Positions 33,400 to 42,338 of a stretch of 64,000 nucleotides of DNA are shown here, piece after piece; the first letter of the stretch is position 1, and each line of letters opens with the position of its first letter. The stretch lies in assembly GCF_000024345.1 (NCBI RefSeq), contig NC_013729.1:6324001-6388000 (forward strand), given 5' to 3'. Source of the DNA: Kribbella flavida DSM 17836 (GTDB lineage Bacteria; Actinomycetota; Actinomycetes; Propionibacteriales; Kribbellaceae). The notes under the pieces were generated by a model that saw only the letters and a list, made by a program, of their open reading frames with translations, searched no databases and was not told the DNA's origin. The translations under genes were made by a program, and so were the position numbers.

Positions 33400-34890
33400 T
33401 CAGGTCAGCCAGTCACCCAGCGGGCCGATCGCGAAGTACACGACGAACAGCGCGGCGACCACCCACATCAGCGGGTGCACCTGGCGGGCCTTGCCCCGGA
33501 CCACCTTGAGCAGCACGTACGAGACGAAGCCGGCGCCGATGCCGGCCGAGATCGAGTACGTGAACGGCATCAGGATGATGGTCAGGAACGCCGGGATCGC
33601 CACCTCGAGGTCGTCGAAGTCGATGCCCTTCACCTGGGCCATCATCAGGAACCCGACCAGCACCAGCGCCGGCGTGGCCGCCTCGTACGGGACCAGCGTG
33701 ACCAGCGGCGCGAACACCATCGAGAGCAGGAAGCAGATCCCGGTGATCACGCTGGCCAGGCCGGTCCGGGCCCCCTCGCCGACGCCCGACGCCGACTCGA
33801 TGTACGACGTGTTGCTGGACACCGAGGCGGCGCCACCGGCGGCCGCGGCGACGCTGTCGACGATCAGGATGCGCTGCGCGTTCGGCGGGTTGCCCTGCTC
33901 GTCGAGCAGGTTCGCCTCGGCGCCGATCGCGGTCATCGTGCCCATCGTGTCGAAGAAGTCGGCCAGCATCAGCGTGAAGATCAGCAGGATCGCGGACACC
34001 GCGCCGACCTGCGAGAACGAGCCGAACAGGGTGAACTCACCGAGCAGGTCCAGGTCGGGCCGGCTGAACCAGTTGTCCGGCAGCGACGGCACGCTCAGAC
34101 CCCAGCCGCCCGGGTTCTCGGCGGTTCGGCCGCCGACCCCGACGATCGCCTCGACCACGATCGCGAGCACCGTCGCGGTCAGGATGCCGATCAGGATCGC
34201 GCCTTTCACCTTGCGGGCGTACAGCGACACGATCAGGATCAGACCGACCACGAAGACCAGCACCGGCCAGCCCCGCAGGTTGCCGCCGACCCCCAGCTCG
34301 ACCGGCGGGCCCGTCGGCGCCTCCGGGCGGCGGACGAAGCCGGCGTCGATCACGCCGATGAACGCGATGAACAGGCCGATGCCGACGCTGATCGCGATCT
34401 TCAGCTGCCGGGGCACCGCCTCGAACACCGCTCGGCGGAACCCGGTGAGCACCAGCAGCAGGATGATGATGCCCTCCAGCACCACCAGGCCCATCGCGTC
34501 CGCCCAGGTCATCTTGGTCGCCACCGAGAAGGCCAGGAACGCGTTCAGGCCGAGGCCGGTGGCCAGCGCGAGCGGGAAGTTCGCGACCAGGCCCATCAGG
34601 ATCGTGATCACGCCGGCCACCAGCGCGGTGGCCACCGCGACCTTGGCGATCGAGGCGGTCGGGTCGGTGCCGCCGCCGACGTACTGGCCGGTGCCGTCCT
34701 TGACGGTGCCGATGATCAGCGGGTTCAGCACCACGATGTAGGCCATCGTGAAGAAGGTGACCAGACCGCCGCGAACCTCACGGCCGAGGGTCGAGCCACG
34801 ATCGCTGATGTGGAAGAACGAGTCGACGCCGCGTCCGATCGAGGAGGAGGCGAAGCGGGAGCGGCTGGTGACAGCCTGGGGCGAGCTCAT
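33400..34890 (-). CDS. NCS2/AzgA-type purine permease
   Basis: 496 aa, 12-14 membrane segments. A proton-coupled importer for hypoxanthine/guanine/adenine. The N-terminal FHISDRGSTLGREVRGGLVT, FFTMAYIVVLNPLII, and the long motif region ATGLGLNAFLAFSVA, followed by GFVRRP, are typical of AzgA-like members of the nucleobase/ascorbate superfamily. The conserved NTSYIESASGVGEGARTGL lies in TM8-9. No purine riboswitch is seen in the 76 bp upstream. It is divergent from the DUF2530 gene. Confidence 0.92.
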   Translation of the reverse strand: MSSPQAVTSRSRFASSSIGRGVDSFFHISDRGSTLGREVRGGLVTFFTMAYIVVLNPLIIGTVKDGTGQYVGGGTDPTASIAKVAVATALVAGVITILMGLVANFPLALATGLGLNAFLAFSVATKMTWADAMGLVVLEGIIILLLVLTGFRRAVFEAVPRQLKIAISVGIGLFIAFIGVIDAGFVRRPEAPTGPPVELGVGGNLRGWPVLVFVVGLILIVSLYARKVKGAILIGILTATVLAIVVEAIVGVGGRTAENPGGWGLSVPSLPDNWFSRPDLDLLGEFTLFGSFSQVGAVSAILLIFTLMLADFFDTMGTMTAIGAEANLLDEQGNPPNAQRILIVDSVAAAAGGAASVSSNTSYIESASGVGEGARTGLASVITGICFLLSMVFAPLVTLVPYEAATPALVLVGFLMMAQVKGIDFDDLEVAIPAFLTIILMPFTYSISAGIGAGFVSYVLLKVVRGKARQVHPLMWVVAALFVVYFAIGPLGDWLT

Positions 34891-34966
34891 GGCGGAATCG
34901 TGCCAGGTCCGCCCGGGCCGGGGCGAGCGATCCCGGAAAGCGGGCGTGGGCCGCTAGGGTGAGAGC

Positions 34967-35278
34967 GTGGCAGAGCAGAACCCGGCGTCGAAGAAACGCA
35001 CCGATCCGACCAGTCAATTGGCGCGCGGTGAGCTGGTGCACGCGGAGGTCAAGCCGCTCGACCTGTCCGGCATCCCGACCGTGATCGCCGGGATCGTCGC
35101 CTGGGCGCTGGCCTTCGTGGCCGTGCTGGTCTTCCGCGACGACCTGGAGCGGTCCGGCAACGACTGGTGGCTGTGGGTCACCGTCGCCGGGTTCGGGCTG
35201 GGCTGGATCGGGCTCGCCTACTGCAAGCGGCGCTGGTCATCGATCCAGGCCGGCCACCGCTCGGCGACCGAGGACTAG
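34967..35278 (+). CDS. DUF2530 membrane protein
   Basis: 103 aa from GTG 34967. A short hydrophilic N-terminus (HAEVKPLDLSGIPTVIAGIV) leads into two membrane helices separated by RDDLERSGNDWWLW. The pattern KPLDLSG...W.W...G...G is the DUF2530 signature. Function unknown. The last 4 bp overlap the end of the convergent DUF3027 gene; the same pair is found in mycobacteria. Confidence 0.85.
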   Translation: MAEQNPASKKRTDPTSQLARGELVHAEVKPLDLSGIPTVIAGIVAWALAFVAVLVFRDDLERSGNDWWLWVTVAGFGLGWIGLAYCKRRWSSIQAGHRSATED

Positions 35279-36330
35279 ACCCCGGTCTCGTCCGTCTCGT
35301 TCTCGCCCGTCTCGTCATCGGCCGTCTCGTCCTCAGCCGCGCCGTCCTCACCGGACTCGTGCTCGCCCGACTCGTCGGCCGTTTCCTCGTCGTCGGCCTC
35401 GCTCGCGTCGAGCAGGTCCTCGACGGCCGGGTGGGTCTCGTCCGCGACCGGGTCGACCACCACGTCGTCGTCCGACGGCGGCTCGACGGCCGCCTCGATC
35501 TCGGCCTGCACGGCGTCGGCTTCCGCGATCTCGTCGTCCGCGGCGGCCGGGGTCGGGGTGACGTCGATCGCCAGTTCGTCGTACCCGGTGGTGTCGAAGG
35601 CGTGCTCGGTGGACGGCTGGTCCACGGAGTCGATCACGACGTCGGAGTGCGCGCCGCAGCCGAAGTCGTAGGCGACGATCCGACCGTCGCCCGGGGCCAT
35701 CTCGTTGGCGCAGGCGCCGAAGGCCTGGCCGAGGCTGTCGGCCAGCCGGATCCAGTAGCCGCAGGAGTGGCACTTGTACGGTACCGCCTGCGCGATCGGC
35801 GAGGACGGGCCGAAGTCCCCGGCGTACCAGCGCTCGGCCGACTCCTCCCGGCCGACCTGCGAGAGCACCCGCTCGCGGCCGAGGCCGAGCTCCTCGACCA
35901 CCGCGAGCACCTCGTCGGGCGCGCCGGCGGTGTCGGTGTAGCCGGGCTCCAGCCGCGGGTCGTCCGGCAGCGTCGGGAACAGGTCGCCCGGCCGCAGGTC
36001 ACCCGGCTGGACCCGGTCGGACCACGGGACCCACTCGGGGGCGACGACGGCGTCCTCGCCCGGCAGCATCACGACCTCGTTGACCGTGACGGTCTTGGCC
36101 CGCGAGGCGCGGGTGACCGTCACCGCCCAGCGCCAGCCGCGGTACCCCGGGTGGGTGGAGGCGAAGTAGTGCGTGACGAGGCGCTCACCCTCGACCAGGT
36201 GGCCGAGGTGGTCGCCGACCTGCGGGGCGCCGGCTTCCTCCACCGCCGCCGCCCGGGCAGGTTCGACCGCCGCGACGCAGACGGCGTCGGGCTTGGCGCG
36301 GACCGGTTCCGGAGCTTTGACGGGAGTCAC
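35275..36330 (-). CDS. DUF3027 protein with acidic C-terminal tail
   Basis: 351 aa from GTG 36330. The DUF3027 core (about 10-230) includes GDHLGHLVEGERLVTHYFAS, GYRGWRWAVTVTRASRAKTV, PEWVPWSDRVQPGDLRPGDL and a probable zinc-binding CHSCGYWIRL/ACANEM/FGCGAH set of cysteines and histidine. The last 110 residues are almost all Asp/Glu with Ala and Val, an unstructured acidic tail that varies in this family. Function unknown. It is conserved near serC and cspB homologues in actinobacteria. Confidence 0.85.
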   Translation of the reverse strand: MTPVKAPEPVRAKPDAVCVAAVEPARAAAVEEAGAPQVGDHLGHLVEGERLVTHYFASTHPGYRGWRWAVTVTRASRAKTVTVNEVVMLPGEDAVVAPEWVPWSDRVQPGDLRPGDLFPTLPDDPRLEPGYTDTAGAPDEVLAVVEELGLGRERVLSQVGREESAERWYAGDFGPSSPIAQAVPYKCHSCGYWIRLADSLGQAFGACANEMAPGDGRIVAYDFGCGAHSDVVIDSVDQPSTEHAFDTTGYDELAIDVTPTPAAADDEIAEADAVQAEIEAAVEPPSDDDVVVDPVADETHPAVEDLLDASEADDEETADESGEHESGEDGAAEDETADDETGENETDETGV

Positions 36331-36415
36331 AATCGATCATTCTCGCACGGTCGGCCGACGGATCCGAACCGTGCCGCGACTGCGGTCTGTCCCCCGCACA
36401 AGGCAGGATGGAGAC

Positions 36416-38437
36416 ATGCAGAGTCCTGACCCGGCGGACCGGCCGCGCACCGAGCAGCCGCGACGCGCGGCCACGGGCTCGGCGCCCGGTGCGGGCTCCC
36501 CGAGCGGAGGCTCAGGACGCTCGCCGGGTGCGGGCGCCGGCGGCTCCTCGGGCGGCGGCGCCGGCGGGCGCGGCGGCGGACCGAAGGACGGGCAGAAGCG
36601 CGCCGGCGAGCGGCTGAGCTCGGCCGGGCAGCGACTCGGCAGCGCGGGCCGCAAGGTCGGGCACGCCTCGAAGGTCGGTGCCGGCGGGTTCGCCACGATC
36701 TCGAAGAAGACCGCCGGGTTCACCGGGCGGGCGGGCAAGGCGACCGGCCGACGGATCCGTGGCCTGACCAGCGCGCAGGGGGCGGGCGAGTCCGGGCTGT
36801 CGCGGCTGATCGAGCTCGGCGCGGTCAACGCCGCGGGCGACACCGCCTTCGCCGTCTCGCTCGCGGGCACCGTGTTCTTCGCCGTACCGAGTGAGCAGGC
36901 GCGGGACCGGGTGGCGCTGTTCCTGCTGCTGACGATGGCCCCGTTCGCGTTGATGGCGCCGCTGATCGGCCCGATCCTGGACCGCTTCCGGCACGGCCGC
37001 CGCTGGGCGATCGGCGCGACGCTGGGGTTGCGCGGCTTCCTGGTCTGGAGCCTGGCCGCCTCGATCCACGACAGCTCGACCTGGTTGTACCCGGCGGCCC
37101 TCGGCTGCCTGGTCGCCTCCAAGGCGTACGGCGTGACCCGGGCGTCGGCCGTGCCCCGCCTGCTGCCGAACGAGATCAGCCTGGTCACTGCGAACTCACG
37201 GATCTCCCTGGCCGGAGTGGCCGGCGCGACCGTGGGCGCCGGCATCGCGGGCGCGTTCGCGGCGATCGGGCCGGAGTGGTCGCTGCGGTGGGCCGCGCTG
37301 GTCTACACCGTCGGACTCGTGCTGGCGATCCGGCTGCCGAGCAAGGTGGACTCCCCGGCCGGTCAGGAGATGCTCGGCTCGGCCGGGCGGGAGGCGCGGC
37401 GGCGGGCGATCACCGCGGCGGTGTCGCGCGGCATCCGGTGCAACCTCGGGCTGCGGTTCGTCTCCGGCTTCCTGACCATGTACCTCGCGTTCCTGCTCCG
37501 GGACAAACCGATCAGCGGCCTGGACGGCGCGCTCGCGGCCGGCGCGGTGATCGCCGCGGCCGGCCTCGGCAACAGCCTGGGAACCCTGACCGGATCGTTG
37601 CTCAAGGCAAGAAAACCCGAGATCGTGGTGCTGGTGGTGCTGCTGGCGGACGCGACGATCGCGATCTGCGTGGCGGTGTTCTACGGGTTCCCGACGCTGA
37701 TCCTGCTCGGACTGGTGGCCGGCTTGTGCAGCTCACTGGGCAAGCTGTCGCTGGACGCGATGATCCAGCGCGACGTCCCGGAGACCGTGCGGACGTCGGT
37801 GTTCGCCCGGTCGGAGACGGTGCTGCAGCTGTCCTGGGTGATCGGCGGCGGATGCGGCATCGTGCTGCCGCTGATCCCGCGGCTGGGGTTCGGCTTCCTC
37901 GCGGCGGTGCTGATCGCCGTGATCATCCTGGTGATCCGGCACCAACCGGCTCCACAGCCGCAACCGCCGTCGCCGGGTCCGAGCGGGTCGCGTACTCGGC
38001 CGCAAGCGCCCGAGCCCGGCCCGGGATCGGGCTCAACCGCGACAAGTGAGACCCGCGCGGAGCGGGTCGCCACCGCGCGGACGGTGATGACCAGCCCCGA
38101 CGACCCGACCGAGCGGATCAGCGAACGCCGGGCCCGGGGGCCGCGCACCGACGCCCCCGAGCGCTCCAACGAGCCGACCGTCGAGCTGCGCGTCGACCCG
38201 GACGGCAACCCGAAGCCGTCGGCGATTCCCGACGCCGCCGCCGGCCGCTGGTGGAGCGGCCACCCGGACGACGACGAGACCGAGATCGCCCCCACGACCT
38301 GGTCCGAAGAACCCACCGTCGAACGCACCGCCGAACAACCAGCCGCCGACCGCGGCACCTCCCGGCGTACCGCCGAGCCCGACGACGAGACGCGCGTCGA
38401 ACGCCGCCCCGGCCTCTTCCGCCGCCGCCCCCGCTGA
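36416..38437 (+). CDS. MFS transporter with long cytoplasmic N- and C-terminal extensions
   Basis: 673 aa from ATG 36416 (an ATG at 36408 is in another frame). Residues 1-120 are Gly/Ser/Pro-rich and then basic (ERLSSAGQRLGSAGRKVGHA, TGRRIRGLTSAQG). About 125-530 is a 12-segment MFS domain (LIELGAVNAAGDTAFAVSLA, APLIGPILDRFRHGRRWAI). The last 140 residues are charged and disordered, with repeated EPTVE motifs (NEPTVELR, EEPTVERT) ending in FRRRPR. The ORF is the position-equivalent of Rv0876c as far as memory allows. Substrate unknown. Confidence 0.85.
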   Translation: MQSPDPADRPRTEQPRRAATGSAPGAGSPSGGSGRSPGAGAGGSSGGGAGGRGGGPKDGQKRAGERLSSAGQRLGSAGRKVGHASKVGAGGFATISKKTAGFTGRAGKATGRRIRGLTSAQGAGESGLSRLIELGAVNAAGDTAFAVSLAGTVFFAVPSEQARDRVALFLLLTMAPFALMAPLIGPILDRFRHGRRWAIGATLGLRGFLVWSLAASIHDSSTWLYPAALGCLVASKAYGVTRASAVPRLLPNEISLVTANSRISLAGVAGATVGAGIAGAFAAIGPEWSLRWAALVYTVGLVLAIRLPSKVDSPAGQEMLGSAGREARRRAITAAVSRGIRCNLGLRFVSGFLTMYLAFLLRDKPISGLDGALAAGAVIAAAGLGNSLGTLTGSLLKARKPEIVVLVVLLADATIAICVAVFYGFPTLILLGLVAGLCSSLGKLSLDAMIQRDVPETVRTSVFARSETVLQLSWVIGGGCGIVLPLIPRLGFGFLAAVLIAVIILVIRHQPAPQPQPPSPGPSGSRTRPQAPEPGPGSGSTATSETRAERVATARTVMTSPDDPTERISERRARGPRTDAPERSNEPTVELRVDPDGNPKPSAIPDAAAGRWWSGHPDDDETEIAPTTWSEEPTVERTAEQPAADRGTSRRTAEPDDETRVERRPGLFRRRPR

Positions 38438-38485
38438 CGTTCTACTGCGTGATGCCAGCTGGTTCCCCCCACCCACCCCATTCCC

Positions 38486-38560
38486 GGGGATAACCCTGCA
38501 CCTGCTGGGTCTACCGGGGCGCATGCGCAGGCAGAACCCACAAGTTGGCGGGTTATCCCC
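38486..38560. repeat. Long imperfect palindrome between convergent genes
   Basis: GGGGATAACCC (38486-38496) and its complement (38550-38560) are 11-bp arms. The 53-bp interior holds the self-complementary GCGCATGCGC (38519-38528) and a TGGGT/ACCCA pair. It lies between the convergent MFS and cold-shock genes and could be a bidirectional terminator or an extruding cruciform. The A+T-containing arms are unusual in this GC-rich context. Confidence 0.55.
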
Positions 38561-38625
38561 TCAGGTGGGGCCGGGGCGCAGGCCGGGGGTGAAGGGGTTG
38601 CGGCGGGAAGGGACGGCGGGCGGGG

Positions 38626-39009
38626 TCAGACGTCGAGGCGGTCGGCGACGCCGCGCAGGACGGTGGCGACCTGGCGGGCGGCCTTGCCGTCGGGGTGCCG
38701 GCCGCGGCGGTAGCCCTCGCCGAGATTGTCGAGCAGCTTGATCAGGTCCTCGACGACCAGCGCCATCTCCTCCGGCTTCGGCCGCATCGCCTTGGCCACC
38801 GACGGCGGCGGGTCGATCAGCCGGACCTGCAGCGCCTGCTCGCCCTTGCGTCCCTCGACGACCCCGAACTCCACCTTCTGGCCCGGCTTGAGGTTGGTCA
38901 CTCCGGCCGGCAGGGCCTCGGCCCGGACGTAGACGTCCCCGCCCTCCTCCTTGCTGAGGAAGCCGAACCCCTTCTCGGAGTCATACCACTTGACCTTGCC
39001 AACAGGCAC
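38626..39009 (-). CDS. Cold-shock domain protein with C-terminal extension
   Basis: 127 aa from GTG 39009, with GAAGAGG upstream. Residues 1-60 are a cold-shock domain that binds single-stranded RNA/DNA: VGKVKWYDSEKGFGFLS holds the RNP1 motif (KGFGFL), and DVYVRAEAL replaces the usual DVFVHFSA of RNP2, with Tyr for Phe and Arg for His. The extra 65 residues (PSVAKAMRPKPEEMALVVED, LIKLLDNLGEGYRRGRHPDG) form a helical domain seen in the actinobacterial Rv0871-type protein but not in 67-aa CspA. Confidence 0.88.
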   Translation of the reverse strand: MPVGKVKWYDSEKGFGFLSKEEGGDVYVRAEALPAGVTNLKPGQKVEFGVVEGRKGEQALQVRLIDPPPSVAKAMRPKPEEMALVVEDLIKLLDNLGEGYRRGRHPDGKAARQVATVLRGVADRLDV

Positions 39010-39174
39010 GGGAACCTCTTCGGTGTCGATCGTCGGAACAGGACGGAAAGGCGACCGGACAGGCTGCCGGGCGCCGGCTACCCAGCGTACGTGACCGGGC
39101 TCCGCCGCGCCTCCGGGAAAGCGGCTGACCGGACAACGATTTGGCACCGCCGGGTCTCGTAATCCCGGCCCGGC

Positions 39175-40644
39175 TCAGCGGTACTTTTCGGGCTCCTTCA
39201 GCCGCTCGTTCATCGAGCCGGAGCGGAAGCCGCGCGGGTCGACGGCGGCGGCGGTGAAGCCCTGCGCGCGGACCAGCTGGACCAGGGCCGCGGTGTCCAC
39301 CGTGCCGAGCAGCTCGGCGTCGATCTCGATGCTTGCGGACTCGCCGAGGTCGCGGACCCGCACGTTCTGCACCCCGTACGGCGTGAGGTGCGCGCGGACC
39401 GCCTGCTCGGCCCGGTCCACCCGGGCCAGCAGGTGCGGCGTGATCCGGATGCCGTACGCGATCCGGCTGGACAGGCACGCGGCGGCCGGCTTGTCGGACG
39501 TCTCCAGGCCCCAGCTGCGCGACGCCTCCCGGATCTGCGCCTTGGTCAGCCGGGCGTCCCGCAGCGGGGTGATCGCGCCGCGCTCGAAGGCGGCCCGGAT
39601 GCCCGGCCGGAAGCCGGCGATCGCGTCGTCGGCGTTCGTGCCGGTGGCGATCGCGGCGATGCCGAACTCGTCCGCGATCGGCTGCAGCGTCTCGACCAGC
39701 TCGGCCTTGCAGAAGTAGCACCGGTCGCCGGCGTTGGCCTGGTAGCCCTCGCGGTCCATCTCGTGCGTGTGCGGGGTGACGTGCCGGACGCCGAGGCCGT
39801 CGGCGAACCGCGCGGCCGGCTCCAGCTCCGCGACCGGCAGGCTCGGGCTGACCGCGGTCGCGGCGACCACGTTCGCCGGGCCGATCGCCCGGGCGGCCGC
39901 CGCCAGCAGGAAGGCCGAGTCGGCGCCGCCGCTGAAGGCGACCACCAGACTCGGGTACGACGCCAGTCGCGCCATCAGGGCTTCCAGCCGCTGCTCCAGC
40001 ACGTACGCGTCCAGCCAGGCCGGGAACTCGGTGAGGTCGTTCAGCACCACGTCGGCGCCGTACGCCCGCAGCTCGTCGGCCGTGAACGGCCCGGTGGCGA
40101 CGCTGACCGCGACGGCTCCGGCGGCCCGGGCGCCGTCGATGTCGGCGGTGTGGTCGCCGACGTAGATGGTCGCGTGGTGCTCGCGCAGCGCGGTGCCCTT
40201 CTCGACGCCGTGCAGGTCACCGACCGGCTCGTCGACGTCGAGGCCGAGGTGGTCCAGATGCAGCTTCACGCTCGGCGTGTACTTGGCCGACACCACCACG
40301 GTCCGCCCGCGCAGCGCCCGGACGGCGGCCAGCGACTCGGCCACGCCGGGCAGCGGCAGGCTGCCGGTGATCGCGTGCGCGGGGTAGTGCTCGCGGTACC
40401 GCGCGACCATCGCGTCGACCTGGTCGGCGGGGAACCAGTTCGCCATCTCCCAGGTCAGCGGCGGCCCGAGCCGGCTCACCACCAGGTCGGTGTCGATCGG
40501 CACCCCGGTCTCGGCGACGAGCAGGTCCCAGACCGCCTGGATGCCCGGCCGGGAGTCGATCAGCGTCATGTCCAGGTCGAACCCGACCACGAGCTCCGGC
40601 ACGTCGGTGGCAGCGGGACTGGGCTGGATCTCGGCGGTTGACAC
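39175..40644 (-). CDS. HAD hydrolase fused to LarE-type sulfur transferase
   Basis: 489 aa from GTG 40644. Residues about 18-215 are a HAD-superfamily phosphatase with motif I FDLDMTLIDS (D23, D25), VVVSAKYTPSVKLHL and IYVGDHTADIDGARAAG. Residues about 225-489 are a LarE-like ATP-pyrophosphatase: PP-loop FSGGADSAF (S238-S243), GDRCYFCKAEL (C309, C312) and AACLSSRIAYG (C390). LarE supplies sulfur for the nickel-pincer cofactor of lactate racemase. The three cysteines are those expected of the iron-sulfur-cluster form. No larA, larB or larC is nearby, so the sulfur acceptor is unclear. Confidence 0.85.
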   Translation of the reverse strand: MSTAEIQPSPAATDVPELVVGFDLDMTLIDSRPGIQAVWDLLVAETGVPIDTDLVVSRLGPPLTWEMANWFPADQVDAMVARYREHYPAHAITGSLPLPGVAESLAAVRALRGRTVVVSAKYTPSVKLHLDHLGLDVDEPVGDLHGVEKGTALREHHATIYVGDHTADIDGARAAGAVAVSVATGPFTADELRAYGADVVLNDLTEFPAWLDAYVLEQRLEALMARLASYPSLVVAFSGGADSAFLLAAAARAIGPANVVAATAVSPSLPVAELEPAARFADGLGVRHVTPHTHEMDREGYQANAGDRCYFCKAELVETLQPIADEFGIAAIATGTNADDAIAGFRPGIRAAFERGAITPLRDARLTKAQIREASRSWGLETSDKPAAACLSSRIAYGIRITPHLLARVDRAEQAVRAHLTPYGVQNVRVRDLGESASIEIDAELLGTVDTAALVQLVRAQGFTAAAVDPRGFRSGSMNERLKEPEKYR

Positions 40645-40755
40645 GTCCCCAACCCTACGTCCTCGGCTGCCGGTGAGGCTCGCCCGTCTGGCTCCGGGTT
40701 GACACTTGCGGGTATCTGATCCGACTCCTTGACATCGTTCGCCGATATGTAAACC

Positions 40756-41364
40756 ATGCTGGTCATGGAGAGCTTCAGCGAGCGGACGAAGCGCAGACTG
40801 CGCGAGGAGCTGCTCGACGCGGCGTACGACGCCCTGGTGGGCGGCGGGTACGACGCGCTCCGGATGGCCGAGGTGGCACGCCGGACCGGCGTCTCCCGGC
40901 AGACGGTCTACAACGAGTTCGGGGACAAGTGGGGTCTGCTGCAGGCCGTCGCGGTGCGGGAGACCGAGCGGTTCCTGGTGGACGTCAACGCCGCGCTCGC
41001 CGAGCACGCCGAGCCGATCGCCGGTCTGCAGGCCGCGGTGGAGCGCGCGCTGACGCTGGCCGCGGACAACCCGCTGGTGAAGGCCGCGCTCGGCCAGCCT
41101 GGTTCGGACCAGGCCAGTCAGCTACTCACCACCCGGGGCCAGCAGGTGCTGGAGCTGAGCCATCAGCGGCTGGACGCGTACGTCCGCGAGCAGTGGCCGG
41201 AGGTGCCGGCCGAGGACGCCACCACCTGCGTCGACATCGCGCTGCGCGTCGTTCTGAGCCACATCGTCAACCCCGGCGCCGCGCCCGCGGTCGTCGGAGC
41301 CCAGGTCGCCCAGGTGCTGGGCCCGTTCCTCAGTTCAGCGCGAGACAGCAGGAGGCAGCCATGA
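40756..41364 (+). CDS. TetR-family transcriptional regulator
   Basis: 202 aa. TetR helix-turn-helix at about 10-60: RRLREELLDAAYDALVGGGY, MAEVARRTGVSRQTVYNEFG and DKWGLLQAVAVRE. The C-terminal ligand domain is not conserved enough to name an effector. Start at ATG 40756; ATG 40765 (MESFSERTK) is an alternative. Two TTGACA boxes (40699, 40729) lie upstream. The stop overlaps the ATG of R2lox (ATGA at 41361-41364), so it is translationally coupled and probably autoregulates the pair. Confidence 0.9.
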   Translation: MLVMESFSERTKRRLREELLDAAYDALVGGGYDALRMAEVARRTGVSRQTVYNEFGDKWGLLQAVAVRETERFLVDVNAALAEHAEPIAGLQAAVERALTLAADNPLVKAALGQPGSDQASQLLTTRGQQVLELSHQRLDAYVREQWPEVPAEDATTCVDIALRVVLSHIVNPGAAPAVVGAQVAQVLGPFLSSARDSRRQP

Positions 41365-42320
41365 CCACGGTCGCGAATCCCTTGCACCGCCAAGGTTTCA
41401 GCTCGCTGCGGGCCGGCGGGTTCCACTGGGACGCTCTGCCGTTGCGGCTGTTCGACAAGGGCAACCGCAAGTTCTGGAACCCGCGCGACCTCGACTTCAG
41501 CCAGGACGCCGAGGACTGGCAGCGGCTGACGCCGAACGAGAAGGACAACGCGATGATGCTGTGCGCGCAGTTCATCGCCGGCGAAGAGGCGGTCACCGAG
41601 GACCTGCAGCCGTTCCTGCAGGCGATGGCTGCCGAGGGCCGGTTCGGCGACGAGATGTACCTGACCCAGTTCTGCTTCGAGGAGGCCAAGCACACCGCGG
41701 TCTTCCGGCTCTGGCTGGACGCGGTCGGCGTCACCGAGGACCTGCACCGGTACGTCGAGAACAACCCGGGCTACCGCGCGATCTTCTACGAGGCTCTGCC
41801 GGTCGCGCTGAAGTCGCTCGCCGACGACCCGTCGCCGGCCAACCAGGTCCGGGCCTCGGTCACCTACAACCACGTGGTCGAGGGCACCTTGGCGTTGACC
41901 GGCTACCACGCCTGGAACCTGCTCTGCACCGGACGCAGGATCCTGCCCGGCATGCAGGAACTGATCCGCCACATCGGCGACGACGAGCGCCGGCACATGG
42001 CCTGGGGCACGTTCACCTGCCGCCGGCACGTCGCCGCCGACGCGGCCAACTGGAAGGTCGTCACCGACACGATGGAGGATCTGCTGCCGCACGCCCTGGT
42101 GCAGATCCAGTGGGCGATGGAGAACTCCCCCGAACTACCGCCCGAGATCGACCCCACCGCCCTGATGACGTACGCCGGTGACCGCGCCACCCGCCGGCTC
42201 GGCGCGATCGAGTCCGCCCTCGGCGCCGACGTGGCCGGCATCGACCTGGACTACTCCCCCGAGAAGCTCGAGGACGACTTCGGCGCCGAGGACTCCGCCG
42301 CCCTGGCCGCCGTCCGCTGA
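41361..42320 (+). CDS. R2-like ligand-binding oxidase (R2lox)
   Basis: 319 aa, ferritin-like four-helix-bundle oxidase with a Mn/Fe centre, related to class Ic ribonucleotide reductase R2 but using a bound long-chain ligand. It aligns along its length with the M. tuberculosis Rv0233 protein as remembered. Metal ligands by that alignment: E75, E108, H111, E174, E209 and H212 (GEEAVTEDLQ, FEEAKHTAVF, YNHVVEGT, DDERRHMAWG). V78 and Y169 match the residues that form the characteristic Val-Tyr ether cross-link. GGAGG precedes ATG 41361. The physiological substrate of the family is unknown. Confidence 0.93.
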   Translation: MTTVANPLHRQGFSSLRAGGFHWDALPLRLFDKGNRKFWNPRDLDFSQDAEDWQRLTPNEKDNAMMLCAQFIAGEEAVTEDLQPFLQAMAAEGRFGDEMYLTQFCFEEAKHTAVFRLWLDAVGVTEDLHRYVENNPGYRAIFYEALPVALKSLADDPSPANQVRASVTYNHVVEGTLALTGYHAWNLLCTGRRILPGMQELIRHIGDDERRHMAWGTFTCRRHVAADAANWKVVTDTMEDLLPHALVQIQWAMENSPELPPEIDPTALMTYAGDRATRRLGAIESALGADVAGIDLDYSPEKLEDDFGAEDSAALAAVR

Positions 42321-42338
42321 TCCCAGCAGAACCGTGCG

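Noticed and set aside
33269..34741. Long plus-strand frames opposite the purine permease
   Set aside because: They are mirror frames of a well-recognised permease and have no family features.
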